From Anniella stebbinsi (taxonomy: Eukaryota; Chordata; Lepidosauria; Squamata; Anniellidae), in the NCBI GenBank assembly GCA_029215795.1, contig JARDYH010000002.1:15369001-15433000 (forward strand): a stretch of DNA of 64,000 bases, given 5' to 3'. Shown here piece after piece: positions 34,070-44,384 of the stretch; positions within the stretch are counted from its first letter, which is position 1, and every line of letters begins with the position of its first letter. The position numbers and the translations under genes were made by a program. The notes under the pieces are model-generated. The model did not search any database. It saw only the letters and a program-made list of their open reading frames with translations, and was not told where the DNA came from.

Positions 34070-34340
34070 CTGTGCGGTGGGAATCCGTGGGTGAGGGTGA
34101 GAGCATTTTCGCCATCTTTGGGATGGCGCTCAGCATCTTCCAGCACCTAATTTGTGGGGTGTGTGTTTTTTTAAAAAAATCATTTCTTCATGCAGGATCG
34201 CGCCTGCATTTTACACTGCCTATTTAACTTTTAATGTTTAAATTTATATTGTTATTTTTTATGGTTTTTAATTGTACACTTCAGCTTCAGCTGATGGGCA
34301 GTATAAAGATGTAATAAATAAATAAATTAAATTAAATTAA
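34070..34340. repeat. GC-rich fragment followed by L2-like tail
   Basis: The part at 34070-34170 (gtgagggtgagagcattttcg, ccatctttgggatggcg) resembles the interior of the GGCCC elements. The part at 34220-34340 (atttatattgttatttttt, gggcagtataaagatg, AATA tail) looks like an L2-type 3' end. Confidence 0.4.
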
Positions 34341-35650
34341 ATAAATTCCCTAATAGGAATCTCGGAAGCCTCCAAATTGGGCGGCTTCCAAGCAGTAAGG
34401 ATGCAATTGAGCTTCTTTAAATGAGCGATTTATAGCACTCTCGTTACTGGCCACTTGACAATGCCGTCAGCCTCCTGCATGTCTACCACGCTTTTTCTCA
34501 GTTTTAGTGTCACAAAATAAACCTCAGAAAACACGACTCTTCTGAGATATGTCAGGTTTGTCAGGATGTCCTGCCGTATGCAGAGGAGTCTGCACTACAA
34601 AATGCCCACTAGAGGGTGCTATCTCATTGAACTGTACAGGCCACATGGTTGCTGCTCTCTTCTCCATGGAATTCTGCTCATTTCAAACACAGAAGAGAAC
34701 CACAAAGAGAGCCACGGTAAGGAAATACAACCCCCCCCCCCCAACAATCTGAAAGTCTTCTAGGTGTGCTTAGTTCTGTGCTGGAGCATGGCCAAAGTGA
34801 TTTTCATTCCGACTTCTAGCTTAAAACAGAGGAGGAAAAAAGTGGGGCGTTAAACATACTTTAGTCGATGAAAAAATGTGATTTTTCTCTTTTTTTAAGT
34901 TAGAAAGTAGAATGAATGTTTTGTGTTCGGGACTGGGCGGTGCAAGTTTTTTCTTTTCTTTTTCAGCAAAGTGAAGGAAGAAGATATGATTGTAAAAGAA
35001 ACTACCAACTCACTGACAAGCCTATCCCTGAAGAGAAAAGGCTTTTTAAAACACTTTTTGAGAGACGCTTTCAGGTGCCCATTTAAACTTTCTGCAAAAC
35101 CAACGCTAGAGCAAAGGAAGGCAGTGGTATTTGAAAGGAGGGAAAAAAGGATTTTTAATATTCTCCTTGCCTCACAATTAGGTTAATCCACAGATCTAAA
35201 AGTAATTAATGGGGGAAAAATAAATGACTTTAATATAATAACCCTTTAGCTTTTTTTTTAAAAAAAAAGGAGGTGCATTCATCCTCTGACAAGCCTTTTG
35301 CCTGCAATAATTAGTTCGTCCGGATAGATGTACACCCTTCATAAATCCTGCAAGATAAATGAACTTGGAAAGTTACATTGTTTCAATTCAGAAATTAGGT
35401 ATTATTCAAAATTGGTTTGCGCTCCTGTGTCAGATTAATGGGATTCCAGACACTATAAAGGAGGATTTGCTGTAAATAGAGTCTAGGGATGTTCAGCCAT
35501 GCATGAAACTTTTCCATGATCAGTCACACTTAAAATATGTTCTCAGAGGTTTAGATATTGGAAGAGGACATGGTCATTCAGTTCACACTTCTCCCAATCC
35601 TACTTTTTTGTAAAGTATCAATCAGATGTGAGTCTGTCTGTCTCTGTCTC
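34341..35650. other. No gene recognised
   Basis: No repeat family named. A strong pyrimidine tract plus cag lies near 34964, and the frame 34923-35186 continues for 87 codons, but no domain is recognised and I call no exon here. Confidence 0.3.
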
Positions 35651-35654
35651 TCTG

Positions 35655-35845
35655 TCTCACCATGGTTAGGTGCTAACCCTTTTGCAGCAAATGGTTAGTG
35701 AGCATGTTTCAACCATGGTTATGTAGCCACCATGGTTAGGAATGGTTCACATGACACACTAAGTCATGGTTCACATGACATGCTAACCCATAATGCTTAG
35801 TTCAAAATGCTTAACCACCATGGCTTAGCCTGTCATCTGAATAGG
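35655..35845. repeat. CATGGTTAG-rich repeated unit
   Basis: The word CATGGTTAG recurs at several points between 35660 and 35830, and the right part ends gtcatctgaatagggtc. The inverse of that end (GACCCTATTCAGATGAC) resembles the ends of the element at 27149, so this is probably a decayed member of that family. Confidence 0.4.
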
Positions 35846-35848
<3 letters not shown>

Positions 35849-35890
<42 letters not shown>

Positions 35891-35891
35891 T
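35849..35891 (+). repeat. (TC)n(AC)n microsatellite
   Basis: A TC run then an AC run, as at 13430-13473. Confidence 0.9.
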
Positions 35892-36490
35892 GTGATTCTG
35901 TCATACACAGGGCAGGGCAGAGGAGGGACCAGCCCCACTGGGCTGGGGCGAGTGTGGGGCGAGTTGGCCCGGGGCCCACGATTTTGAGGGGGCACTCCGA
36001 CGAAGAGGTCCCCCCTAGCTTACATTACTGCTTCCATAGCATAAGCGACCCACCAAGAAGCGAGGAGCCCGCCTTGCAGAAACAGTGCAGAAGCCATCCG
36101 TCGTGAATACCGCGGTCAGACTACAAGCTCCAGAGGGCCATGCGGTATGCGGGGCGGGGATCTGTGTGCCTTAAGGTGCTGTAGAACAGGTTTAATATGA
36201 AGGTGTTATGTAGAACAGACATGTTGGTGGACATGCCCCCTTGGAGTGGCCATGTTGTCCTCCTTTTTTAAAATGGGGGGGGCACACACTTCCCATCTGG
36301 CCTGGGCATATTACCCGCTCTGCTCGGCACTGGTCATACATGAGGAGGGCGTAACAATATAAAAGAAGTACCAGAATGTTGCTGAGGCCCACACCCACCA
36401 CTTCTAGCCTGAGGAGAGAGAAGCCACTGCCTGAGAGAGCTCAGTAGGAAAGCTTTGTTTAAATAAAACTTAGGTTTATTGGAAGACAGA

Positions 36491-37019
36491 GGCGCTTTTG
36501 ACACCTAAGGGTGTAGAGGGAGGGAGGGGGGATGATCCCGGACTTAGCTGCTTCCAGGATCATCCCCCAGCATACAATCGCCAACGCAACATCCCGGAAA
36601 CAAACAGGGACGTCGCGGGCACTTGATTTTTTTTTTTAAAGGAGCCCTGAGTGCAATTGCACTTCACCGAAAATGTAAGTTTTTTTAAAAAAAGAAAAAA
36701 ACAAGCATCGACCCTGCTCCCCCCTCACTCCCGATGTCCTTGGACTCCCCCCAGACCGTCTCCTTCCCTCTTTGCTGACCCCCGCTACTTGTGGGGAGGA
36801 GGGAAGAAGCCAGGACAGGCGCCCACACCTCCCACGGTCCTCAGGATGGTCCCGGAATCACGGGGAAATCGGGATAACTGGGGAACCAGTTATCCCGGAA
36901 AAATGGAGGGCTCATCCCTGCCTGCTCCCAGGTTCCCCTATGCATCATTTGAATGCATAGGGATGACCGAAGGACAACCCTAGGAAAAACCCATTGTGTA
37001 GACATGGCCGGAGTCTGTG
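36491..37019. mobile_element. GGCC-end MITE with GC-rich interior (G6)
   Basis: The element starts GGCGCTTTTGACACCTAAGG and ends TGTGTAGACATGGCC. The flanks are aga and gga, a 3-bp duplication with one difference. The interior carries gatgatcccggacttag, gacgtcgcgggcac, gacccctgctccc and cgggataactgggg, as in the copies at 21579 and 58851. Frames at 36651-36983 and 36772-36960 are shadows. Confidence 0.6.
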
Positions 37020-37655
37020 TGAGTCAGGGGGGGTGCAGTCATACATGGGGAGGGAAGCACATGCCCCGGGCAGAATCAGGTCCTGTCAGATAGATGGGTT
37101 TTATGAGGGCTTGGTTTTTACCCAGTGAAGTAGTCTGGACAAAGCATCTGACTGAGGGGCACAATGACATCATGGGTCTGAGACTCAAGCTGAAGTCAAT
37201 TCTGAGATGCAAGGTGAGGTGAAGACAGTCCTGTCAGAAAAGGCTGGGGCAGGAAGGGAAAGGAAGCTGGTAGGGGGACTGGTAGAAGGAAGAAGCCTAG
37301 GAGACACTTGGGACTTATTTACACATGGACGAGGGGAAGGTGGGTAGGGAAATTATAGAGAAGGGAGGATAGGAAAACTACTACAAGGGGACCCATCACA
37401 CAACCAGCAACCATGCAGTGCCCCGTGGTTCACGTACCCCTCCCCACTCCATGAATAACCATGTCCTCCCCCCATCACCACTGATTATCCCAGTGGCCAA
37501 CAGATGCTATAGAGGAAGTCTGCATGGGCTAGAGCATCACTGGAATTGGTGGGCACTCTAGCCTGCCGTCTCTATGTTTGTGGGGATTTCCCTGCGGAGC
37601 AGCTGCCACAAACTACAAAGAGCCCGTCACATGACATGTGAACCACCCCCAGGGC
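37020..37655. other. No gene recognised
   Basis: No repeat identified; the sequence is fairly GC-rich with short frames only. Confidence 0.35.
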
Positions 37656-37875
37656 ATGTTACCTAGGGTGACCATATGGAAAGGAGGAAAAGACTCCGGT
37701 ATCTTTAACGGTTGGATAGAAAAGTGAATTTCGGCAGGTGTCATTTTTATGCATGTAGCACCTGGTGAAATCCCCTCTTCATCACAACAGTTAAAGCTGC
37801 AGGAGCCCTGCCCTCATTTGTATCTGGTCACTCTAGTATAGCTCTTGCAGCTTTAACTGTGGTGATAAAGAGGGA

Positions 37876-38378
37876 TGTGACATAACCCCTATATCAGGCA
37901 CATTACATAAACCCTTCTCAGGCCAAGTGCCACCACTTGAAAACCTGAGGCAGGGTTAAATAAAATCTTCCCCCTAGCTATGAGGGGAAAAGGTTTAATT
38001 CAGGATCTTCTGGCAAAATAAACTAAACTGTGGGTATAATCTGGTGTGTGTGTGTGTGTGTTGAATAACGGAATGGCAGGTAAATAAAGCCAAGCTGAGA
38101 CGTGGTATTTGGTAGCTAATAAAATAATAATAAGTTTATTTTAGTTAACAAAGTTTTAATTCAGAATTCAATATATTCAAACCTGCCTACACTAAACTCT
38201 CCACACTCTTCCTAAGTCCCTAACATTACTAATCCCCAACTAACAACTAACTCACAAAACCCTCCCCCACTCTGTTTTCTAGTATCACTAGCCACACCCA
38301 CACAGTCTAACATTCTGAACTCTCTAAACATACTCATCAGACATACCTAAGGGAACAGAAATGTGAGATAACACCACA
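37876..38378. mobile_element. Candidate solo LTR (503 bp)
   Basis: The piece starts TGTGACATAACCCC and ends GATAACACCACA, so it begins TG and ends CA. It is flanked by aggga on both sides (37871-37875 and 38379-38383), a 5-bp duplication. It contains a possible polyadenylation signal (aataaa near 38083) and no gag or pol. A solo LTR arises when the two LTRs of a provirus or Gypsy-type element recombine. The class is not determined; 5-bp duplications occur in both Gypsy and some endogenous retroviruses. Confidence 0.7.
38043..38060 (+). repeat. (GT)n microsatellite inside the solo LTR
   Basis: About nine GT units in the LTR. Confidence 0.8.
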
Positions 38379-38519
38379 AGGGAATTTCACTAGGTGCTGC
38401 ATGCATACAAATGACACCTGCCAAAATTCACTTTTCTACACAACTGTTAAAGATATAGGAGCCTTGTCCTCCTTTTCACATGGCTACCCTAATGTTACCT
38501 CCACTGCAGAAGGTAGGTA

Positions 38520-38645
38520 ACTAGAGTGGGGGCTTGACCCATCCTGGGGGGGGGACACCCCACACAACATGCTAACCCACCATGGATCACATTTTGGCGT
38601 TACCCATGGTGGGTTAGCATGATGTCTGAATAAGCCCTTGCCATC
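38520..38645. repeat. Palindromic unit, ACATGCTAACCCACCATGG...
   Basis: The inverted words catgctaacccaccatgg and ccatggtgggttagcatg surround a short centre, and the right end reads gatgtctgaataagccc. It resembles the CATGGTTAG units near 35660 and 12776. Confidence 0.45.
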
Positions 38646-38673
38646 TCAGAGAGCAAAGCAAGGACAGGTAAAG

Positions 38674-38993
38674 TAGGGTGACCATATGAAAAGAAGGACA
38701 GGGCTCCTGTATCTTTAACTGTTGCATAGAAAAGGGGATTTCAGCAGGTGTTGTTCGTATGCATGCAGCACCTGGTGAAATTCTTTCTTCATGCCAACAG
38801 TTAAAGTTGCAGGAGCTATACTAGAGTGACCAGATACAAAAGAGGGAAGGGATCCTGCAGCTTTAACTGTTGTGATGAAGAGGGAATTTCACCAGGTGCA
38901 GCATGTGTACAAACGACAGCTGCTGAAATTCCCTTTTCTATGCAACTGTTAAAGATACAGGAGCCCTGTCCGCCTTTCCATGTGGTCACCCTA
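38674..38993. mobile_element. hAT-type MITE, TAGGGTGACC family, copy T5
   Basis: A 320-bp copy from TAGGGTGACCATATGAAAAG to CATGTGGTCACCCTA. The bases next to it are aggtaaag on the left (38666-38673) and ggtaaagg on the right after A38993, so a duplication of ggtaaag (7 bp, or 8 bp if one terminal base is shared) is present. It shows the complete four-quarter palindrome. The two frames at 38816-39043 (minus) and 38826-39056 (plus) are shadows of the palindrome. Confidence 0.8.
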
Positions 38994-39029
38994 GGTAAAG
39001 GCAGGCTGAGGCAAAGAGCTTCACTCTGG

Positions 39030-39200
39030 AGTGCTGAGACCATAGCTCAACAGTAGAATATGTGCTTTGCATACAGATGGTCCCAGCTCAATCCCGGGCA
39101 ACACCAGTTAAAAGGATCAGGTAGCAGCCTCTGCCAGCCAGATTAATCAGTACTGGGCAATTAATCTATCTCCAGGAGAGACAAAAAGGGTCCTGTATCA
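39030..39200 (+). repeat. tRNA-derived SINE, incomplete copy
   Basis: The head reads gagaccatagctcaacagtagaatatgtgctttgcat and the box B-like word is cagctcaatcccggg; then ccagttaaaaggatcagg and a decayed middle follow. The tail is not recognisable. Box A is also altered. Confidence 0.65.
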
Positions 39201-39780
39201 GCAGCATGTGGTGGCAATGGCAAGAGGGGAAGAGACCAAGCTGGGATGTGCAGAGGCCTATCTTGGCTACCCATCACTATCCACAGACAGCTGCAGCCTT
39301 AGAGCTCCCTTTCTGGTAGAAACACTCACAACATCTGAGGCCGTCACCATCCCTTCTGAGGAATCCAAGGCTCCGGATTAAAAGGACCCAGAGAAAAAAG
39401 AGAGTTATCTCCTGTGCTTTGTTGTGTTTTCAAGGAACTGTGAGTCAGCCCAGCCTTGGAGATAAAATCTTCATTTCACCTCCATTGTTTTCTTGGCTGC
39501 TTCTGAGGTAAGTGCTGTTCAACACTGCCTCTGTAATTTGCGCCTCCATTTTGGCACCATGCCTCGCACCAAAGCTTTATTGTGTTGGAATTAACCTGGA
39601 GGGAACCCAACTGTGGCCTTAGGACCTTGGCAGACTACATGAAACAAAGAAAGCAAAGCATTGGCTTGCAGTCTGGTTCTCTGTTGGCAAGTGTGTTCAG
39701 TATTAGTCTAGACTGGTAACAGTCTGAGTTGATATAAGGTAGCCTCCTATGCCTTGCTTTGTTGCGAATCCTGCTAGTAG
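39201..39780. other. No feature recognised
   Basis: No repeat or gene recognised. Confidence 0.35.
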
Positions 39781-40006
39781 AGCCAGATCTACACGATCAT
39801 GCCAAGGAGTGGACAATCGCACGTGGTGAGAGCCCTCTGCTCATGGGTGGGCATGCTGGGGGCTGTAGGCTGTACCAGGGCCTAGAGCTATGCAGAAAAA
39901 TGGTGGATCCATCCTAAAATGGCAGATCTGCCACAAAATGGCCTCCAAACCTCAGATTCGAATATCTGAGGTTTGAACTTTGCACAGCCCTAGTAGATCT
40001 GGCCTG
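39781..40006. mobile_element. TCTACAC-core MITE (H7) with TAGGGCTGTG-type inner repeat
   Basis: The left end is agccagatctacacg and the right end gtagatctggcct. Inside, a unit matching 43095-43278 runs from ccaaggagtggacaatcg to gcacagccctag, with cctcagattcgaatatctgagg, a palindrome, at its core. Confidence 0.5.
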
Positions 40007-40785
40007 GGATGGAGACAAGAAAAGGTACATGCACTCCTTGCAACCCCCGAAAAGTTTAATTACCACACCGACCCACCCACCCCCACCCCAGTCCTTGAAG
40101 CATCCTGTGTAAAAATGGCAAGCAGCAGGAGGCTGGCTAGAGCAAACAGTGAGCCAGTTGGTGATGTCATCACAGGGCGACACTTGTGGACGGGCAAAAC
40201 CAATTCAGCCCCAGCTTCTTAGCCTTTCGCCAGGCCTTAAGAGCTGCCAGTTCCTGCCCATGGAAGAACGTCTGAGCAGCCCACGTTATCATTAGACAGG
40301 GGCAAGAAAGGGCCCAGCAGTTACCAACCTTCAAGCAACTGGAGAGTGGCAGTGACAGTGAAGATCCAACATCCTCTCCAACCTCCATTTTCTCCAGCAC
40401 CTGATATTGCCAACTTCCCAGTATCCTGCAAGACCCTAACTAATTGTGTGTAGGTTATGCTTCTGCTTCTTGAAGGTTCAGGAATTTTAATTACACATGC
40501 ACAGAAGGAATAGTCCAGCCGAGTAGGCCGTGGTAGGAGCAACTCCAAAGGCAAGAAGAAAGAAAAATGAAGCCATAACAGGGAGCTGCAAACATTTTAC
40601 ACAGGCACACGCAAACACACACACATGTTTCTCCATCATCGGACCACAACCACAACTGGCCTGAACAACTTGTGATGGACTTTAACTATTGCAAATTGCT
40701 CTGGGAACAATTCTTGGCTGAAAAAGCAGAGTCCAACATATAACAAATACTTACATTTACAGAATATAAAAACGGTTTGGGGACA
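40007..40785. other. No gene recognised
   Basis: Contains (AC)n-rich words near 40595-40626 but no identifiable repeat or coding sequence. Confidence 0.35.
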
Positions 40786-41108
40786 CACTAGGAGTAGGAT
40801 GACCAGACGTCCGGATCCCCCCGGACAAGTCCGGAATAAGGGGGCCAAATTTGAATCCGGGGGGAAATTTCAGAATATCCCCCAAAGTCTGGAAAATTGG
40901 GCCTCACCTGTGCCATCTACATCTTGTTCTTAGCCAGCGCTACTGCGCCGGCCAAGAACAAGGCCTAGATCGGCCGGGGAAGAGGCCGGAACGACGCACA
41001 CCTGCACTTCCGGGTACGCGTCATTCCGGCCTCCTCCCCTGCGCCATCCAGGGCTTGTAATTGGCTAGCGCGGTTGCAGGGGGGCAGAGAGGAGGGGGCG
41101 CACGGCCC

Positions 41109-41176
41109 GCTTACCTTGCAGGGACGTCCGCTCCCATCCAGCACCGGTCGGGAGCGGACGTCCCTGCAAGGTAAGC
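41109..41176. repeat. 27-bp perfect palindrome with donor-like ends
   Basis: The arms gcttaccttgcagggacgtc... (41109-41135) and the inverted partner (41150-41176) are exact over 27 bases, around a 14-bp loop. The outer edges read ggtaagc on the plus strand and its inverse on the minus strand, which look like splice-donor words, though no function is shown. Confidence 0.85.
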
Positions 41177-41204
41177 AGGGAACAGAGGCGGAGGGGGGGC
41201 ACGG

Positions 41205-41400
41205 CTCGCTTACCTTGCAGGGACGTCCACTCCCAACTGGCGCCAGCTGCTACTGCGAGCGGGCTTCACGGCCTGCTCCAGAATGGCACGGCAGGTGATG
41301 ACATCACCTGGCGCGCCACTCTGGAGCAGGCCGCGAAGCCCGCTCGCAGTAGCAGCCGGCGCCAGTCAGGAGCGGACGTCCCTGAAAGATAAGCAGGGGG
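41205..41400. repeat. Palindromic GC module centred on a TGATGACATCA core
   Basis: The module reads from gcttaccttgcagggacgtcc through ggcctgctccagaatggc to the centre ggtgatgacatcacc (about 41298), then the inverted partner with gcgccactctggagcagg and aagcccgctcgcagtagcag. The same set occurs at 63900-64000 in a different hAT element. Confidence 0.8.
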
Positions 41401-41419
41401 CAGGGGGGAGGGGGCGCAG

Positions 41420-41620
41420 CGCGCTTACTTTGCAGGGACGACCGTTCCCAACCAGTGCCGGCTGCTATTGCGAGCGAGCTTCGCGGCCTGCTCCAGAGTG
41501 GTGCGCCAGGTGATGATATCATCACCCGGCGCTCTACTGAGGGACAGGCCGTGAAGCCTGTTTCTCAGTAGATTCGAGCACCAGAGGGAAGCTGACGCTC
41601 TTGTAGGTAAGGAGTGCGAG
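41420..41620. repeat. Palindromic GC module centred on a GATGATATCATC core
   Basis: This is a diverged second version of the preceding module, from gcttactttgcagggacg through gcggcctgctccagagtgg to the centre gatgatatcatc (about 41516), and then an inverted half with gcgctctactgaggg that has diverged. Confidence 0.7.
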
Positions 41621-41639
41621 GCGGGTGGCGGAGGGCCCC

Positions 41640-41950
41640 CCCACTTACCTGCATGGGCGGCTGCGAGGCGGGCGGGCGGGTGGGAGCGGGCGGCCGGGCG
41701 GCGTGAGGCGGGCGGGTGTGCGGGTGTGCGGGCGCGGGGGGCCGGGCGGCGCGAGGCAGGCGGGTGTGCTGGCGCGGGTGGTTGGGCGGCGCGAGGCAGG
41801 CGGGTGTGCAGGCGCAGGCGGCCGGGCGGCGCGAGGCGGGCAGGTGTGCGGGCGCAGGCAGCTGGGCGGCGCCAGGCGGCCGGCACGGGTGGCCGGGCGG
41901 TGCGAGGCGGGCGGGCGCGAGGCGGGCAGTCGGGCAGCGCAGGCACGCGG
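41640..41950. repeat. 40-bp GC-rich minisatellite
   Basis: The word gcgaggc(a/g)gg starts at 41751, 41791, 41831 and (as gccaggcgg) 41871, giving a 40-bp period. It lies inside the hAT-type element at 40795. GC is very high, so the long frames here are artefacts. Confidence 0.8.
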
Positions 41951-42029
41951 TGGGGGGGGGGTTATTTTGGGTGGGTAGGGTGGCGGGGGGGTGACCGGGA
42001 TTTTGGTTCCCAAAATCTGGTCACCCTGA

Positions 42030-42477
42030 TGTTGTGTTTAACCCTCGTGTTTCTGAGCAGGAGAAGCAGCTGTCAGATGGCTTAGCACAAGCAGACAGGG
42101 ATCTTGAGTTTGATCCGGATCCTGGTACTGAAGAGGAAGCACTTCACAGCCCCTCGCTTCCAGCTGATGAGGAAGAGGGAGAAAACACTTTAAAAGATGC
42201 GAAGGAACGTAGGCGTCTGAGGAGAACAGAGACGAGAGAGAGACCACGCCGGTCAGAGCGATTACGAGGGAAAGAGCAAGCAGACCTCAGAGACGGAGAG
42301 TTGTCGAAGAAGCGAGTTCGTTAGTTATTGTTAATTTCAACGTTTCGTTTACCTTGCTTCATTTAAGTGCTTCCCGAATTGCACAGCTTTGTTTTGCCTG
42401 AATTAAAGGCGTTGTTTATTTCAGAGCTTAAGTATTCTTTCTTTCAAATACACCAAAATCAGTTGCCTTTCACAACA
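42030..42477 (+). mobile_element. Candidate solo LTR (448 bp) inside the hAT right end
   Basis: The piece starts TGTTGTGTTTAACCC and ends TTTCACAACA, an extended TG...CA inverted end. It is flanked by cctga (42025-42029) and cctaa (42478-42482), a 5-bp duplication with one change. It sits within the last bases of the 40795 element, so it split CCTA/ACTAGGAG. A possible polyadenylation signal (attaaa near 42402) lies at its 3' part. Its frame at 42034-42324 runs 97 codons (acidic, then arginine-rich with RRSERLRGKE); I do not recognise it. LTRs do not normally encode proteins, so this could be chance or a captured open frame. Confidence 0.7.
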
Positions 42478-42489
42478 CCTAACTAGGAG

Positions 42490-43010
42490 GGGGTTCTGAG
42501 GGATAAAGAACAAGGACAATTTGAGCCCCTTCCTGTCAATTGTTGAGAGTGGTAGTTACCAATAGGGTTTAGTAGATCTAGACCTAGTTACATCATTACT
42601 CTGTCCCCATAGGCCCTGGGTCATCTTTGATGTGCTTCCTCTGGTGGTAGCAGAAGGTGTTCCTTGCAGTCCTCTCTTTTGAGGATTGAGGTACCTGAAG
42701 TGACCCTCAATCTGCATTTTCTTTCTTTCCCTCTGTATGGATACTGTCGTTATATGGTTTAGCCACTAGATGGCACTGGACTTTATTGTATCTAGGACCA
42801 GTCAGAAGTTTCTTGTGTCTGTTTTGTTCTTGTTTGAGAAATTTCTTTTCTAGTTCCCTGAATGGTATGTCTTCTAAGCCTTCCATGGCATTGTCCCTTG
42901 AGGTGTGCAAAGTGGGTCTGCTCTGCTCTGAAAGTTGGGGCACAGCTCCGTTGAGTAGGTTCTCTGCTCCAAAATTCTGGGTGGCTCCCTTGCTCCTCGG
43001 AGCAATCACC
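42490..43010. other. No gene recognised
   Basis: No repeat family recognised. The frames on both strands at 42707-43268 have no known domain. Confidence 0.35.
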
Positions 43011-43089
43011 GCCATCCCCACTGCCATTGTACCTTCCCCGTGCAATCACTGTCGTCCTTGCGAGGGGCGAGCAGGGAAGGCGGCAGTGG

Positions 43090-43280
43090 TGCCAAGGAGC
43101 GGCCAATGGCGGTGGTGAGGACATGTATAGCATTGTATGCTGGGAGTTGGAGGCTGCACGAAGGCCTAGGGCTGTGATAGGAAATGGCGGATCCATCATA
43201 AAATGGTAGATCTGCCAGAAAATGGCCTCCTTGGTCCAGACTTCGAATCTGAGGCTCAAAGCTTGCACAGCCCTAGTAAC
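43090..43280. repeat. Interspersed repeat, second copy of the 39810 unit
   Basis: From ccaaggagcggccaatgg to gcacagccctag the block follows the unit within 39781-40006, with the words ggcggatccatcataaaatgg, gatctgccagaaaatggcctcc and gcttgcacagccctag. It appears here without the outer TCTACAC ends of that copy. Confidence 0.55.
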
Positions 43281-44384
43281 TATGAGATTTTAGATATCAT
43301 TGCAACCTCAATAGAGCTATGTAATTTCAGGACATAATTATGTACAAGTTCTAGGGTCAAGACAATGTGGTAATTGATTTTATACTTTGATGTTACTGAT
43401 TACAGCACTGAGGTTGGGTTGACAGACTGGTTTTCTTTATGATATTCATAAATAAAACCCAATATAAATGTAATCATAAAAAAGTGGGAAAATATTGGAA
43501 ACTTCATGGAATCAAATACATGTTCCTGCTTCCTTGTTTTCCTTGCCAAAGAACAAAAGGGCAGATGAGCCAACATCTGCACATGCAAAAATAAATCCTT
43601 CATGCTTATTTTCTCCCTTTCTTTAGAAATCTATTGTTAAAGCAGAACATTTTAAAATTCTCGAAACCACCTCCCCTGCATATTAAATATTATAAGCCCT
43701 CCTGCTACAAGGTTATTGTTGCTATTGCAAATACCAATGGTGTTCAGAACAAAGCACTTGTAATAAAACTTAGTTCATGGGGAGAGCAATTCTATGGCCC
43801 CTTGATAGCATCTGAGCAGGGTGGGGGGGCACACAGGATAGTTTCAGATTCCTGTATCCAAGGTCGGAGTCAGCGTTCCAACTTTGGGCCCAGGAATTCA
43901 AGCACTGGCTGTCTCTCCACAATCAATGAAATGACCTCAGAGGGAAGGTAAAAGGGGCACTCCCTTGGGCAGGAAGGTGAGTGGGCCAGGGAGGCCAGCT
44001 TACAAGGAATTCTCTGACCACCCAAGCCTCCTTCCCTCCCCCTCCCTGACACCACAGCTAGACAAGCCAAAAGCCCCTCTAGCCGAAATGCAGAGTAGGA
44101 GGAGTTCAGAGGCTTATGGCCATCCCCGTGGGATTATGCCCAAAATGTTCAATGTTTAGGTCAAATGACAAGAGTTGGCCATATTCTTGTAATTATCTCA
44201 CTCCAATCATGGCAAATGTTGTAATTGTACTAGAGAGTTTCCAGGTGGAAGGCTCTTAGCACTAGCAGTCAAAAGGTATTGTGCATCTGTTCTTCCTTAA
44301 CAGATTTTACCTTTATCTAGCCGTTGTCTGGACACTATTCTCGGAGCTGTGTCTGGCATGACTTTTTGGACTGCTTCCTGAGTC
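43281..44384. other. No gene recognised
   Basis: No repeat or coding feature recognised; A-rich stretches around 43440-43640. Confidence 0.35.

Larger units (their letters stand above)
37664..38491. mobile_element. hAT-type MITE, TAGGGTGACC family, split by solo LTR (T4)
   Basis: The element starts TAGGGTGACCATATGG and ends GGCTACCCTA, with exact 8-bp duplications atgttacc at 37656-37663 and 38492-38499. It is interrupted by a solo LTR at 37876-38378. Removing the LTR (503 bp) and one 5-bp duplication leaves 320 bp, the same size as copies T1, T5 and T6. That agreement independently supports both element boundaries. Confidence 0.9.
40795..42481. mobile_element. GC-rich hAT-type element with palindromic modules, split by solo LTR
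   Basis: The element starts TAGGATGACCAGACGTCC and ends, beyond an inserted LTR, in CCTA at 42478-42481; its inner right end reads CAAAATCTGGTCACC. Exact 8-bp duplications actaggag lie at 40787-40794 and 42482-42489. Without the LTR (448 bp) and one 5-bp duplication the element is 1,234 bp. Its body (40900-42000) is very GC-rich and holds three palindromic modules (about 41109-41176, 41205-41400 and 41420-41610) and a 40-bp minisatellite. Long frames (for example 41425-41946 minus, 41625-41978 plus) are composition artefacts. Confidence 0.8.

Noticed and set aside
34923..35186. 87-codon frame after a tttttcag tract
   Set aside because: No recognisable domain, no donor-like end, and no other support for an exon.
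38816..39056. Paired 75-76-codon frames on opposite strands
   Set aside because: They are the two readings of the palindromic hAT element at 38674-38993.
41425..41946. 173-codon frame (minus) with Pro/Arg/Ala-rich sequence
   Set aside because: It covers the 40-bp minisatellite and GC modules. Open frames on both strands in this region show that it is a composition effect.
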